From DASUBN01 sp964584665 (lineage in GTDB: Bacteria; Pseudomonadota; Gammaproteobacteria; Natronospirales; REEB76), in contig CAZPAO010000008.1 in NCBI GenBank assembly GCA_964584665.1, forward strand, positions 27,347 through 91,346: a stretch of DNA of 64,000 nt, read 5' to 3'. Below are positions 34,829 through 43,200 of the stretch, one piece after another. A program made the translations under genes and the position numbers. Under the pieces are notes generated by a model. The model worked only from the letters and a program-made list of their open reading frames with translations. It made no database searches and was not told the DNA's origin. Numbering within the stretch: position 1 is the stretch's first letter; every line of letters begins with the position of its first letter.

Positions 34829-35920
34829 ATGGGCATCAAATGCGGAATCGTCGGCCTGCCGAACGTCGGCAAGTCGACCCTCTTCAACGCACTCACCAAG
34901 GCGGGCATCGCCGCGGAGAACTACCCGTTCTGCACCATCGACCCCAACGTGGGCGTGGTGGCGGTACCGGACCCGCGCCTGGGCGAGCTCTCGGGCATCG
35001 TGAAGCCCCAGAAGCTGGTGCCGGCAGCGGTGGAGTTCGTGGACATCGCCGGGCTCGTGGCCGGCGCCTCCAAGGGCGAGGGCTTGGGCAACCAGTTCCT
35101 CTCCCACATCCGTGAGACCGACGCTATCGCCCACGTGGTGCGCTGCTTCGAGAACGGCGATGTGGTGCACGTCTCCGGCAAGGTGGACCCGCTCTCAGAC
35201 ATCGAGACCATCAACACCGAGCTTGCGCTCGCCGACCTGGAGGCCGTGAGCCGCGGCGTGGAGCGTAACGCCAAGGTCGCCAAGTCCGGCGACAAGGATG
35301 CCATCGCCCGGCAGAAGGTGCTGGAGGCCATGAAGGCCCAGCTCGACCAGGCCAAGCCGGCCCGGGGCCTCAAGCTCTCGCCGGAAGAGCGCGCCATGGT
35401 GCGCGAGTTTAACCTCATCACCCTGAAACCCACCCTCTACGTCGCCAACGTGGATGAGCACGGTTTCGAGAACAACCCGCTGCTGGACAAGGTTAAGGCT
35501 CTGGCCGCCTCGGAAGGCAGCGAGGTAGTGGCGGTCTGCGCCGCCATGGAGGCGGAGATCGCCCAGCTGCAGGATGCGGACAAGGCGGACTTCCTGAAGG
35601 ACATGGGCCTCACGGAGCCGGGTCTTAACCGGGTGATCCGCACCGGTTACAAGCTCTTGGGGCTGGAGACTTACTTCACCGCGGGCGAGAAGGAAGTGCG
35701 GGCCTGGACCGTGCGCAAGGGCGCCACCGCGCCCCAGGCGGCGGGGGTGATCCACACCGATTTCGAGAAGGGCTTCATCCGAGCGGAAGTGGTGGCCTAC
35801 AAGGACTTCATCGCCTGCAAGGGTGAGGCCGGTGCCAAGGAAGCGGGCAAGTGGCGGCTGGAAGGCAAGGAATACATCGTCCAGGAAGGCGATGTCATGC
35901 ACTTCAGGTTCAATGTCTAA
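34829..35920 (+). CDS. ychF: YchF/OLA1 redox-responsive ATPase
   Basis: A 363-residue OBG-family P-loop protein that prefers ATP over GTP and associates with ribosomes and stress responses. The P-loop GLPNVGKSTLFNAL and the switch PAAVEFVDIAGLV are visible. A coiled-coil insertion spans about 130-205, YVANVDE marks the nucleotide-base motif region, and a C-terminal TGS domain ends with EGKEYIVQEGDVMHFRFNV. It ends the prs-rplY-pth-ychF run. Confidence 0.96.
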   Translation: MGIKCGIVGLPNVGKSTLFNALTKAGIAAENYPFCTIDPNVGVVAVPDPRLGELSGIVKPQKLVPAAVEFVDIAGLVAGASKGEGLGNQFLSHIRETDAIAHVVRCFENGDVVHVSGKVDPLSDIETINTELALADLEAVSRGVERNAKVAKSGDKDAIARQKVLEAMKAQLDQAKPARGLKLSPEERAMVREFNLITLKPTLYVANVDEHGFENNPLLDKVKALAASEGSEVVAVCAAMEAEIAQLQDADKADFLKDMGLTEPGLNRVIRTGYKLLGLETYFTAGEKEVRAWTVRKGATAPQAAGVIHTDFEKGFIRAEVVAYKDFIACKGEAGAKEAGKWRLEGKEYIVQEGDVMHFRFNV

Positions 35921-35941
35921 GCAGGGGAGTCACCCACGTCC

Positions 35942-35970
35942 TTGACTGGGAAGGGGAAAAAACCGAGAAT
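35942..35970 (+). promoter_or_regulatory. Promoter of tRNA-Met
   Basis: TTGACT (35942-35947, five of six) and GAGAAT (35965-35970, four of six) are spaced by 17 bases. A GC-rich discriminator (CTGCGCCCC) follows, as expected for a stringently controlled stable-RNA promoter. The -10 is 24 bases before the tRNA 5' end. Confidence 0.7.
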
Positions 35971-35994
35971 CTGCGCCCCTGCAGATCGTCTAAT

Positions 35995-36071
35995 GGCTAC
36001 GTAGCTCAGCTGGTTAGAGCGCGGCACTCATAATGCTGAGGTCGGTGGTTCGAGTCCACCCGTAGCCACCA
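35995..36071 (+). tRNA. tRNA-Met (elongator, anticodon CAT)
   Basis: 77 bases including an encoded CCA. Acceptor GGCTACG pairs with CGTAGCC, the D-arm is AGCTCAGCTGGTTAGAGC, the anticodon loop is CTCATAA with CAT, and the T-arm is GGTGGTTCGAGTCCACC. The closed 1:72 G-C pair and full acceptor pairing mark the elongator rather than the initiator. It has its own promoter and is followed by two repeat units that copy its 3' half. Confidence 0.95.
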
Positions 36072-36249
36072 TATTTAATAATGTTTGAAAGTAGAGGTTG
36101 GTCCATTAGTCGGACCGACCTCAGCATTATTCCTGATATAAGGTCGGTGGTTCGTCGGCCAAATGCACATCGTGAGCATTTGGCCTGTCCAGGGTAGGCA
36201 TCCTGCCTACCCGCGTGGCGCAGTGCGCCACGCCCACCCGTAGCCACCA
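36072..36249 (+). repeat. tRNA-Met-derived repeat unit 1 with three-hairpin insert
   Basis: A 178-base unit ending in the tRNA-Met 3' end. In order: an AT-rich start; an inverted 17-base copy of the tRNA anticodon/variable/T-stem region (36114-36130); a direct copy of the T-arm 5' side GGTCGGTGGTTCG (36142-36154); TCGG; hairpin 1 (GGCCAAATGC/GCATTTGGCC); TGTCCA; hairpin 2 (GGGTAGGC/GCCTACCC, loop ATCCT); hairpin 3 (GCGTGGCGCA/TGCGCCACGC); then CCACCCGTAGCCACCA (36234-36249), identical to the tRNA 3' end. It lacks the tRNA 5' half and cannot be a functional tRNA. Confidence 0.8.
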
Positions 36250-36429
36250 TTTAAGCAAAGTAATTCAGGCTGAATTTTCCATTCTTTCATCGACCACCGA
36301 CCTCGCCATTTTTGAATGCTGAGGTCGGAGGTTCGTCGGCAAGCTACGCGTCCGGCTCCGCTTGCCTGTCCTGGGCAGCCATCCCTGGCTGCCCGCGCGA
36401 GGCTTCGCCTCGCGCCCACCCGTAGCCAC
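36250..36429 (+). repeat. tRNA-Met-derived repeat unit 2 with three-hairpin insert
   Basis: A 180-base unit with the same order as unit 1. Inverted CACCGACCTC (36295-36304) is followed by direct GAATGCTGAGGTCGGAGGTTCG (36314-36335), TCGG, hairpin 1 (GGCAAGC/GCTTGCC), TGTCCT, hairpin 2 (GGGCAGCCA/TGGCTGCCC, loop TCCC), hairpin 3 (GCGCGAGGC/GCCTCGCGC), then CCACCCGTAGCCAC (36416-36429). The stems differ in sequence from unit 1, but pairing and linkers are kept. It ends eight bases before the FUSC gene stop. Confidence 0.8.
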
Positions 36430-36436
36430 GGATAAA

Positions 36437-37840
36437 TCACTTTCCTGAGGCGGAGTCGGAAGATTCCAGCTTCTGAGAAGAAGTAGGCGTCTGAACCTTG
36501 AGCATCGCGCCGAGGCGGCGCATCTCGGCGCCTGCCTGGGCGCGGTCGAAGTCAGGTGACCGGGCCTGCGCCAGCAGGTTGCGCATGAGGCGGATCCAGG
36601 TGGCGGGGTGCTGATCAGGCTCCGATGCGCCAAACACTCTCCGATGCAGGTAGTGGGGCGGCGCGAGGCGTTCGAGTTCGGCAGCGTGATGCTCGAGGTT
36701 CGCGACCCCTACCGCGTGCTCGGGGCTCCCGGGTTTATGCGCAAGCATGTCACGCAACGTTGTCAGGGCTTCGGCGACACGCTTGCGGGCCAGCTGGTCG
36801 CTACGGATGGGATAGATGAGCCAAGTGGCGGCCACGCCGCAGAGGGCGCCGATGACGATGCAGGCGAGGCGCATCCCCAGGAGCGGGAGGATGTCCGCGC
36901 CGTGGCTGCCCTGCAGCAACGCGAAGATGAGCGTGGCTGCGGCGGCCCAATAGGCGTAGTTGATCTGGCGCAGCCAGATGCCGAGGAAGAGTATGAAGAA
37001 GACGGCTGTGGCATAGCTGGCGGGGTTAGGGAAAGCGACTTGTGCGACGAGCGCCGCCAGGACTGCACCACCGATGGCACCGGCAAGGCGGAGCAGTCCT
37101 TTGTAGACTGCATCGCCCCGGTCCACGGTGCCGCTGCAGACGATAAAGGCCGTGAGCACGACCCAGGCCCAATGGGTGGGGAAGAGGGCCAGGCCGAGAG
37201 CGAAGGCGAGGCCGAGTGCCGTGAACATCTGCAGGGCCATGCGCATGGCGATGTGGATCTCGCCGGCACGAGGCACGTAGCCGCGTTCGATATAGGGGGG
37301 TTCCCGATCTGCCGCCGCCGCCATGTTCGCGGCGAGCCAGGTCATCACGACAGTGCTGGCCAAGGAGATCAGGCCAGCGGCGACCATCAGCGCCGGCGGC
37401 GTCCAACGGCCCTGGCCGATGTCGATATGCACCGGCACCACAAGGATGGACATGAGCGACAGGGCGAGGACGCTGCCGATGGAACGGGCCCGGGAACCGT
37501 ATCTGCGCAGCAGTACCGAGAGCGTGATGCCGCCCGTGAAGAGCAGGGCGCCGACGATAGGCCACTTCAGCAAGGCGAGGCCGATGGCTCCCGCCACGAG
37601 CGCGATGAGTGGGAGCTTCAGGAACTTGGCGGCCAATGCACGCGCCCCCAGCTTCTCGGGGCGGCGCATGAGCCCGACGGTGAGGGCTGCCGCGAGGATT
37701 GCGGAGGAAGCATCTACACCGAGACCGGTGCATATCCCATACATCACGCCGAAGCTCAGCAGCACGGCGACGATGGAGATGAGGGCCGACCCTAAGGCGC
37801 GCATCAGCATGCTCATGATCTCCCCGTCCGGCACTCCCAT
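36437..37840 (-). CDS. FUSC family membrane transporter
   Basis: A 467-residue membrane protein of the fusaric-acid-resistance/aromatic-acid exporter type (AaeB, YccS-like). Hydrophobic spans come in two bundles separated by the WTPPALMVAAGL region. WAWVVLTAFIVCSGTVDRGDAVYKGLLRLAGAIGGAVLAALVA matches the FUSC-2 signature (T..IV......G....R..GT..G). The C-terminus is cytoplasmic and helical. Substrate unknown. The start at 37840 could instead be the ATG at the ninth codon. The gene ends next to the tRNA-derived repeats. Confidence 0.82.
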   Translation of the reverse strand: MGVPDGEIMSMLMRALGSALISIVAVLLSFGVMYGICTGLGVDASSAILAAALTVGLMRRPEKLGARALAAKFLKLPLIALVAGAIGLALLKWPIVGALLFTGGITLSVLLRRYGSRARSIGSVLALSLMSILVVPVHIDIGQGRWTPPALMVAAGLISLASTVVMTWLAANMAAAADREPPYIERGYVPRAGEIHIAMRMALQMFTALGLAFALGLALFPTHWAWVVLTAFIVCSGTVDRGDAVYKGLLRLAGAIGGAVLAALVAQVAFPNPASYATAVFFILFLGIWLRQINYAYWAAAATLIFALLQGSHGADILPLLGMRLACIVIGALCGVAATWLIYPIRSDQLARKRVAEALTTLRDMLAHKPGSPEHAVGVANLEHHAAELERLAPPHYLHRRVFGASEPDQHPATWIRLMRNLLAQARSPDFDRAQAGAEMRRLGAMLKVQTPTSSQKLESSDSASGK

Positions 37841-37871
37841 GCCGTGGCTATGCGAAGGCGACAGCCTAAGC

Positions 37872-38480
37872 CTATTTGCCGAACTCGATGCTGATGAAGA
37901 GCCCCAGGCTGCTGCCGTCCAGGTCAGGGCCGCCGGTGGCGTCTTCTGGCCGATAACGTATATAGGTATAGCGGGCGCCGAACATCCAGTACTGGTATTG
38001 CAGGATCACACCAGGCGCACTGTGGTAGCGCAGGTCCGGTCCGTGGCCGTTCATGTCGAGCTGCGGATTGAGATGGTAGGTGGCGCCGAAGCCGATGTGC
38101 TGCCGCCCGAAGCTATAGACCGCGAGGCCATCAAGCGGGAAGCGCTTGAAGGTACGGTCGCTGCCGAATGAGCCGATGGTGGCGAAGGCGTAGCCGCCGG
38201 TGAGCTTGAACCCCCAGTCCGAACCTTCGAAGTCGTGCAGCAGGCCGAAGTCGCCGTAGTAAGCATCGCCCGCATGGATGCTCTCGCGGCCGCCGAAGAA
38301 GAAATGCGCGTCTAATATCTTGTCGCCGCCGCGGGCGACGCCGAAGTCCATGACTGGGTGGGTCTGGGATGATGAGGTGTCCATGTCATCCGCGCGGGCA
38401 TCGCCCGCCGACAACGCCCCGCCAAGAGCGAGACTCAATGCCAATATCGTCATAGCGCGCATAGCCATACTCCCTTGCAT
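37872..38480 (-). CDS. YfaZ-like outer-membrane beta-barrel protein
   Basis: A 202-residue protein with a signal peptide (cleavage near ARADD). The mature part is a run of short amphipathic strands ending with SSLGLFISIEFGK, typical of a small outer-membrane barrel. The overall pattern (a VDFG/VARGG start, DFGLLHDF, FGATYHLNP) resembles the YfaZ family. Function unknown. It is upstream of and co-oriented with the FUSC gene, 31 bases away. Confidence 0.7.
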   Translation of the reverse strand: MQGSMAMRAMTILALSLALGGALSAGDARADDMDTSSSQTHPVMDFGVARGGDKILDAHFFFGGRESIHAGDAYYGDFGLLHDFEGSDWGFKLTGGYAFATIGSFGSDRTFKRFPLDGLAVYSFGRQHIGFGATYHLNPQLDMNGHGPDLRYHSAPGVILQYQYWMFGARYTYIRYRPEDATGGPDLDGSSLGLFISIEFGK

Positions 38481-38512
38481 GGCGCGACTTTACCCGAAAT
38501 CGACCGGTACGC

Positions 38513-39448
38513 CTAACCTGGGTTTGTCAGGGAAGTGAAGCCCTCGCCGCATAACAGCCGGTGGCAGAGGAATACCAATAGGGGGACGAGCATCTTCTGT
38601 ACCCGTGGGCTCAGATCCAGGGGCTTCAAACTCATGCGAGCGCTCATCTCCAGCGGGAAATGCGGGCCCATGAGATGGCGTATGCGGGTCTGGACCTTAC
38701 GATAGGTCGGGCGGTCGAAAGCCGCGCCGGGGTTCCAGGCCAGGTAGGCATGTTTCAGGGCGATATAGCTGTCACCCATGTCCATCATGCGGAGCCTGCG
38801 TACGATGGCCAGGAAGATACGCAGGCGCCCGCGGTGTTCCCGCTCGCGATAGGACTGGAAGTAACGGTAGAAGTACTTGTAGTGGCGCACTTCGTCCTCC
38901 CTGATCAGGGAGGCGAGGGTGGTGAGTACCGGCTCCGGACTCAGGCGACTCAAGGCAGTGTAATAACTGGCTGTGCCCGCTTCCACCAGGCAGCGGGAGA
39001 CCGCTTCAAGGCAACGGCTGGATTCGAGGCCGTCATCCTGGCATTTGGCGGAGAACTCGCTGAAGAACGCCCTGTAGGAGGCGGACCAATCCAGGCGCGG
39101 CCACGTCAGCTCCGCGTAGCGGCGCAGAGCCCGCCCATGCTGCAGTTCCTCCACTTCCCAACGTTGTTCAAGCCACGCGGTCACCTGATCATCGCCGGCG
39201 TAATGGTCCACCAGGTTCTGCGTGTAAGTATCGGTGGCGGTCTCGATGAAGGAGGCGCTGACCACGAGGTAGAACAGCAGCTCTTCCTGTCCCGCCATCG
39301 AGACGCGGTCGATTTGCCCCCAGGGGATATCCAGCAGCGTCCAGCGCTGGCGGATACCGGATAGCACCGTCGGCGACACGATGCCCGGCGGCTCGGCCGG
39401 CGTATCTCGGAGATGCAGCCCGCTCAGGGGCGACCCGGTGTGGGACAC
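38513..39448 (-). CDS. Ferritin-like diiron protein, acyl-ACP-desaturase-like
   Basis: A 311-residue helical protein with a full set of carboxylate-bridged diiron ligands: Glu69 (SFIETATD), Glu101 and His104 (EVEELQHGRAL), Glu156 (VEAGTAS), Glu186 and His189 (REDEVRHYKYF). The WEVEELQHGRALRRYAE block is close to the WxAEENRHGDLL pattern of soluble acyl-ACP desaturases. It may desaturate or hydroxylate an acyl chain, but an N-oxygenase-like activity is also possible. No acyl-carrier gene is nearby. Confidence 0.7.
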   Translation of the reverse strand: MSHTGSPLSGLHLRDTPAEPPGIVSPTVLSGIRQRWTLLDIPWGQIDRVSMAGQEELLFYLVVSASFIETATDTYTQNLVDHYAGDDQVTAWLEQRWEVEELQHGRALRRYAELTWPRLDWSASYRAFFSEFSAKCQDDGLESSRCLEAVSRCLVEAGTASYYTALSRLSPEPVLTTLASLIREDEVRHYKYFYRYFQSYREREHRGRLRIFLAIVRRLRMMDMGDSYIALKHAYLAWNPGAAFDRPTYRKVQTRIRHLMGPHFPLEMSARMSLKPLDLSPRVQKMLVPLLVFLCHRLLCGEGFTSLTNPG

Positions 39449-39506
39449 CTTGCTCTCTCACTTCTTTGTAAGGGAGCCGTCCCTGGCTCCAGGGTTCAGT
39501 CAGGGA

Positions 39507-39791
39507 TCAGCCGTCGCACGGCGGTGGCGGGAGTTCCTGCTGCGGCGGACGCGGCTGCATCGGCTGCTCAGGCGTCATGTGCTCATCCGGGTTATGCGGC
39601 ACCACACGCGTGGCAGAGTGCGGTGGCCGCGTGAAGGGTGGGCGTGCCGTGACCGCACCCGGTGGGCAGCGGGTAGAGGCCGGCGGTGCCAGGTGCGTGG
39701 AAGCCGGCGGGGTGGGGGTCGGGGCAACGGGCTGTGCGAATGCAGCGGCGGAGATTAGACATAACAGGAAGCTCGCGGGGATGTATTTCAT
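39507..39791 (-). CDS. Secreted proline-rich small protein
   Basis: About 94 residues from MKYIPASFLLCLISAAAFAQP, a signal peptide with AFA cleavage. The mature region is more than one third proline (PPAST, RPPFTRPP, QPRPPQQELPPPP) with two cysteines. No family is recognised; a periplasmic or extracellular low-complexity protein is likely. It is upstream of and co-oriented with the desaturase-like gene, 58 bases away, and divergent from the next gene. Confidence 0.6.
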   Translation of the reverse strand: MKYIPASFLLCLISAAAFAQPVAPTPTPPASTHLAPPASTRCPPGAVTARPPFTRPPHSATRVVPHNPDEHMTPEQPMQPRPPQQELPPPPCDG

Positions 39792-39963
39792 GACGTCACC
39801 ATATGGGTAAGCCGCTGTCATCGGTACCTATGAAGTTAGTCCGCAGGCATGCGGGGTTCCGTGTCCTGTTGCACAGTTCCCCGCACCGGGAATAGCGGAT
39901 ACTGTCCCTGCTGCGACGCAATCCGGTACAGCAGTGCACCCACAATGGCCGAGGAGATAGAGC

Positions 39964-40182
39964 ATGAATGGCGTGAGACTGGTCGCGATATTGCTGGTGG
40001 TAGGAGGCGTGATTGCCCTCATATACGGTGGTTTCAACTACCCGAAGTCACATGAGGCGAAACTCGGCCCCGTGGCCTTCGATGTGAAGACCCAGGAACA
40101 CGTCAACGTGCCCGTCTGGGCGGGAGCCGGACTGGTGGTGTTGGGTGTCGTGCTGCTATTGGCGCCGCTAAAGAAGCGCTAA
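39964..40182 (+). CDS. Small two-span membrane protein
   Basis: A 72-residue protein with two hydrophobic helices (VAILLVVGGVIALIYGGF and AGAGLVVLGVVLLLA) joined by the polar loop NYPKSHEAKLGPVAFDVKTQEHVNVPVW, ending in KKR. Small proteins of this pattern are widespread in proteobacteria as uncharacterised membrane proteins. GAGGAG lies eight bases before the ATG. Orientation and function are not established. Confidence 0.75.
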   Translation: MNGVRLVAILLVVGGVIALIYGGFNYPKSHEAKLGPVAFDVKTQEHVNVPVWAGAGLVVLGVVLLLAPLKKR

Positions 40183-40242
40183 TCAGACGGATTAGTTTCG
40201 TCTTCTACGATCGGGAAACATCTCGATGCGGTAACAATTTGT

Positions 40243-40266
40243 CATAAGCGAAAGTACTCGCTTATG
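40243..40266. other. Inverted repeat upstream of the DUF11 protein gene
   Basis: CATAAGCGA and TCGCTTATG form nine-base perfect arms around AAGTAC, 16 bases before the proposed start at 40283. The position fits an operator or a leader hairpin that could control the surface-protein gene; no U-run is present. The surrounding 100 bases are AT-richer than the genome. Confidence 0.45.
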
Positions 40267-40282
40267 GTAACTTCAACGCGCG

Positions 40283-43200
40283 ATGAAACGATGGCGCGCG
40301 AAAACCAAAGCGATATCAAGATCAGTCTTCCCCCGCCTCCAGACTTTCTTAAAATGTCCCCTCGATTACATTAATCGGCCTGTTTCGCGCGCTCCGCAAA
40401 GGCTGCTGCGCCGCAACTTGCAGGGATCAGGGCGACTGGCGCTGGGCATGGTGCTCGCTGCACTGGCCCTTTGCCGGCCTGGCGAAGCATCCGCAGGCAC
40501 CACCGTATCGCTGTTCACCAGCCTTGCGGGCAACATCAACTTCGTCACCACCGGCGGCACCTTCCGCACCCGCGCCAACGACGGCACTGGCACCAACCCG
40601 GCCTGCCAAGTGAGCACCACCAGCAGCGGTGCGATCTCGGGCATCCCCACCGGTTCCACGGTGGTGGCGGCTTATCTCTATTACGCCGCCTCAGGTAATA
40701 CCGTGGATACGGCCGTCACCCTCAACGGCAACAATGTCACGGCCGACCGGACCTTCACCGACACCACCGTGGAAGCCTTCTATGGCGGCTTCAAGGACGT
40801 CACCAGCCTGGTGACCGCCGCCAATACCACCTACACGCTGACCAACCTCAGCATCAGCACCGGCAACCCCTGGTGCGGTGACGAGACCGTGCTGGGCGGC
40901 TGGTCGCTGGTGATCATCTACTCTAACAACAGTGAGTCCAACCGGGTCATCAACGTTTATGACGGTTTCGAGGTGTTCCAGAACGACTCCATCACCCTGA
41001 ACCCCGCCAACTTCAAGGTGCCGGCCACCGGCATCAATGGCAAGTTCGCGGTGGTCACCTGGGAGGGCGATCCCACCCTGTCCGGCGGCGAGACTCTCTC
41101 GTTCAATGGCACGGTATTGACGGACAACTGCAACGGCACCAACAACCAGTACAACTCCACCATCAACACCCTGCGCTGCACCGGCAACGCCACGAACGAT
41201 GACGTCTTCTACGGCGTGGACATCGATACCTTCGACCTCAGCAGCCTGCTCACGTCCGGCGAGACCTCGGCGACCACCTTCTATGAGTCCGGCCAGGACG
41301 CGGTGGTGCTGGCGGCCCAGGTCATCAGCATCTCCAACGTCCCGGTATCGGACCTGTCCATCACCAAGAGCGATGGTGCAACCAATGTCGTGGCTGGGAC
41401 CAACACTACCTACACGCTGACGGCGACCAACCACGGTCCCGCGGCTACCTCCGGCACGACCACCGTCACTGATACGCTGCCGGCGGGGGAGACCTACGTC
41501 TCGGCCACCGGCACCGGCTGGAGCTGCGCCAACGTGAGCGGCACGGTCACCTGCACCCGCAGCGACTCCATCGCGAACGGGGCTAGCTACCCGCCCATCA
41601 GCCTCGTGGTCACGGTGACAGCGCTCGCGCCCAGCCCGGTCGCCAACACGGCGGCTGTGAGCGGCGGCAACTTCGATAACGTGGCCGGCAACAGCAGCGC
41701 CAGCGACTCGGATACGGTGACCAAGCCGAACTACAGTACCTCCACCAAGACCTGGGCGGACCTGAACGGCGGCGACGTGGAGCCGGGCGATGTGGTGGAG
41801 TACACGGTCACCATCAAGGATACGGCTGGGATCGCCGGGACCGGTATCGAGATGACGGACGACATCCCGGCCGGCATCTCCGGATTCAGCCTGGTGAGCA
41901 AGCCCGTGGGCTCGACCGATGCCTCCACCGGCAGCGGTACCGGTGCGAACGGAGATGGCTTCCTGGACATCAAGGGCATCGACGTCACCGCCAGCGGCAC
42001 CGCCACCGTGGTTTTCGACGTCACGGTGAGCGCCGCGGCGGCGGCCGGTGACACCATAGATAACACGGCCACCATCCTCGGCAGTTCCGGCGCAGCTGAC
42101 CCTGCGGCCACCACCATCACCGTGTCCCAATCCTCGGTACCGGCCACCGGCAACAAGGTGTTGTATGTCTATGACGAGACCGGTGGCAATGCCAATGAGC
42201 ACATCTCACGGGTACCGATCGCGGCGGTCAGCAGCAATACCGTGAGCGTCGGGGGCGGTGCCACCGACTCCTTCCCCCTGACACCGGTGGTGGCCACCGG
42301 CAAGACCCTGACCCTGAGCGCGGGCACCATCACGGTGCAGCTCTGGGTGCAGGCCACCGGCAACAGCACCGGTACCAACCGTCCGACCACGGTGGAACTT
42401 CGCAAGACCAGCGGCACCATCGCCACCAGCGCCAGCGTGAACGTCAATGTCACGCGTACGTTCCGCCCCTATAACATAACCCTGGCCGCGCCGGTCACGC
42501 TCAATGCGGGCGATGCCCTGACACTGGTGTTCCACAACAACATCGGCCAGAACAACCGCACCGTCGACATCTCCCAGAAGACCACCAACTCCACCTGCAC
42601 CCAGGTGGGAGGCACTGCGCAGTGCAGCAACATCACTTTCGCCACTCCCACCGTCATCAATGTGGACAGCGTCAGCGTCTATAGCGTGCCCTATGCCGGC
42701 ACCACCACCCAGAGCATCTGGGAGCCGAACACCGTGGTCTATATCCGAGCGGTGGTGAGCGATCCCTTCGGTTGCGCGGACGTGAACACCGCGGCCTTGA
42801 TCCTGACGGACCCGAACGGCACCGTGCAACTCAATGGCGTCAACATGACCGAGCCCACCGCGGATGCCACCGGGTGCACCTCGACGCCAACCCGTGCCAC
42901 CCGGACCTTCGAGTATTACGTGGCGGGCACTACCGGGTACACGATCGCCAATACCGCGGCGGAGGGCTTCTGGACGCCGTCCGTCACGGCCAGCGAGGGC
43001 ACTGAAGGCGCGGTGACCCACACGGCCAACAGCAGCTTCGAGGTGCGCCGGCCGAGCCTATTGGTGATGAAATCCGTGAACCTGCTCTCGGACACCCTCG
43101 GTGATGCGAAACCCCGTGCCCTGAGCGGCAGCGTGGCCTTGTATACCATCGTGGTGAGCAACACCGGCAAGGGGCGCGCCAACGGCGTCGCACTGACGGA

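Noticed and set aside
36142..36249. Possible second tRNA gene downstream of tRNA-Met
   Set aside because: Only the T-arm 5' side and 3' end are present and are split by about 79 bases; there is no D-arm or anticodon arm.
36072..36429. CRISPR array or integron attC sites
   Set aside because: Only two units, no uniform direct repeat and unique spacer structure, and no cas or integrase gene nearby.
36014..36633. Short minus-strand open frames over the tRNA-Met and repeat region
   Set aside because: They translate the antisense of the tRNA and its repeats (the GWTRTTDL peptide family) and are known annotation artefacts of tRNA genes.
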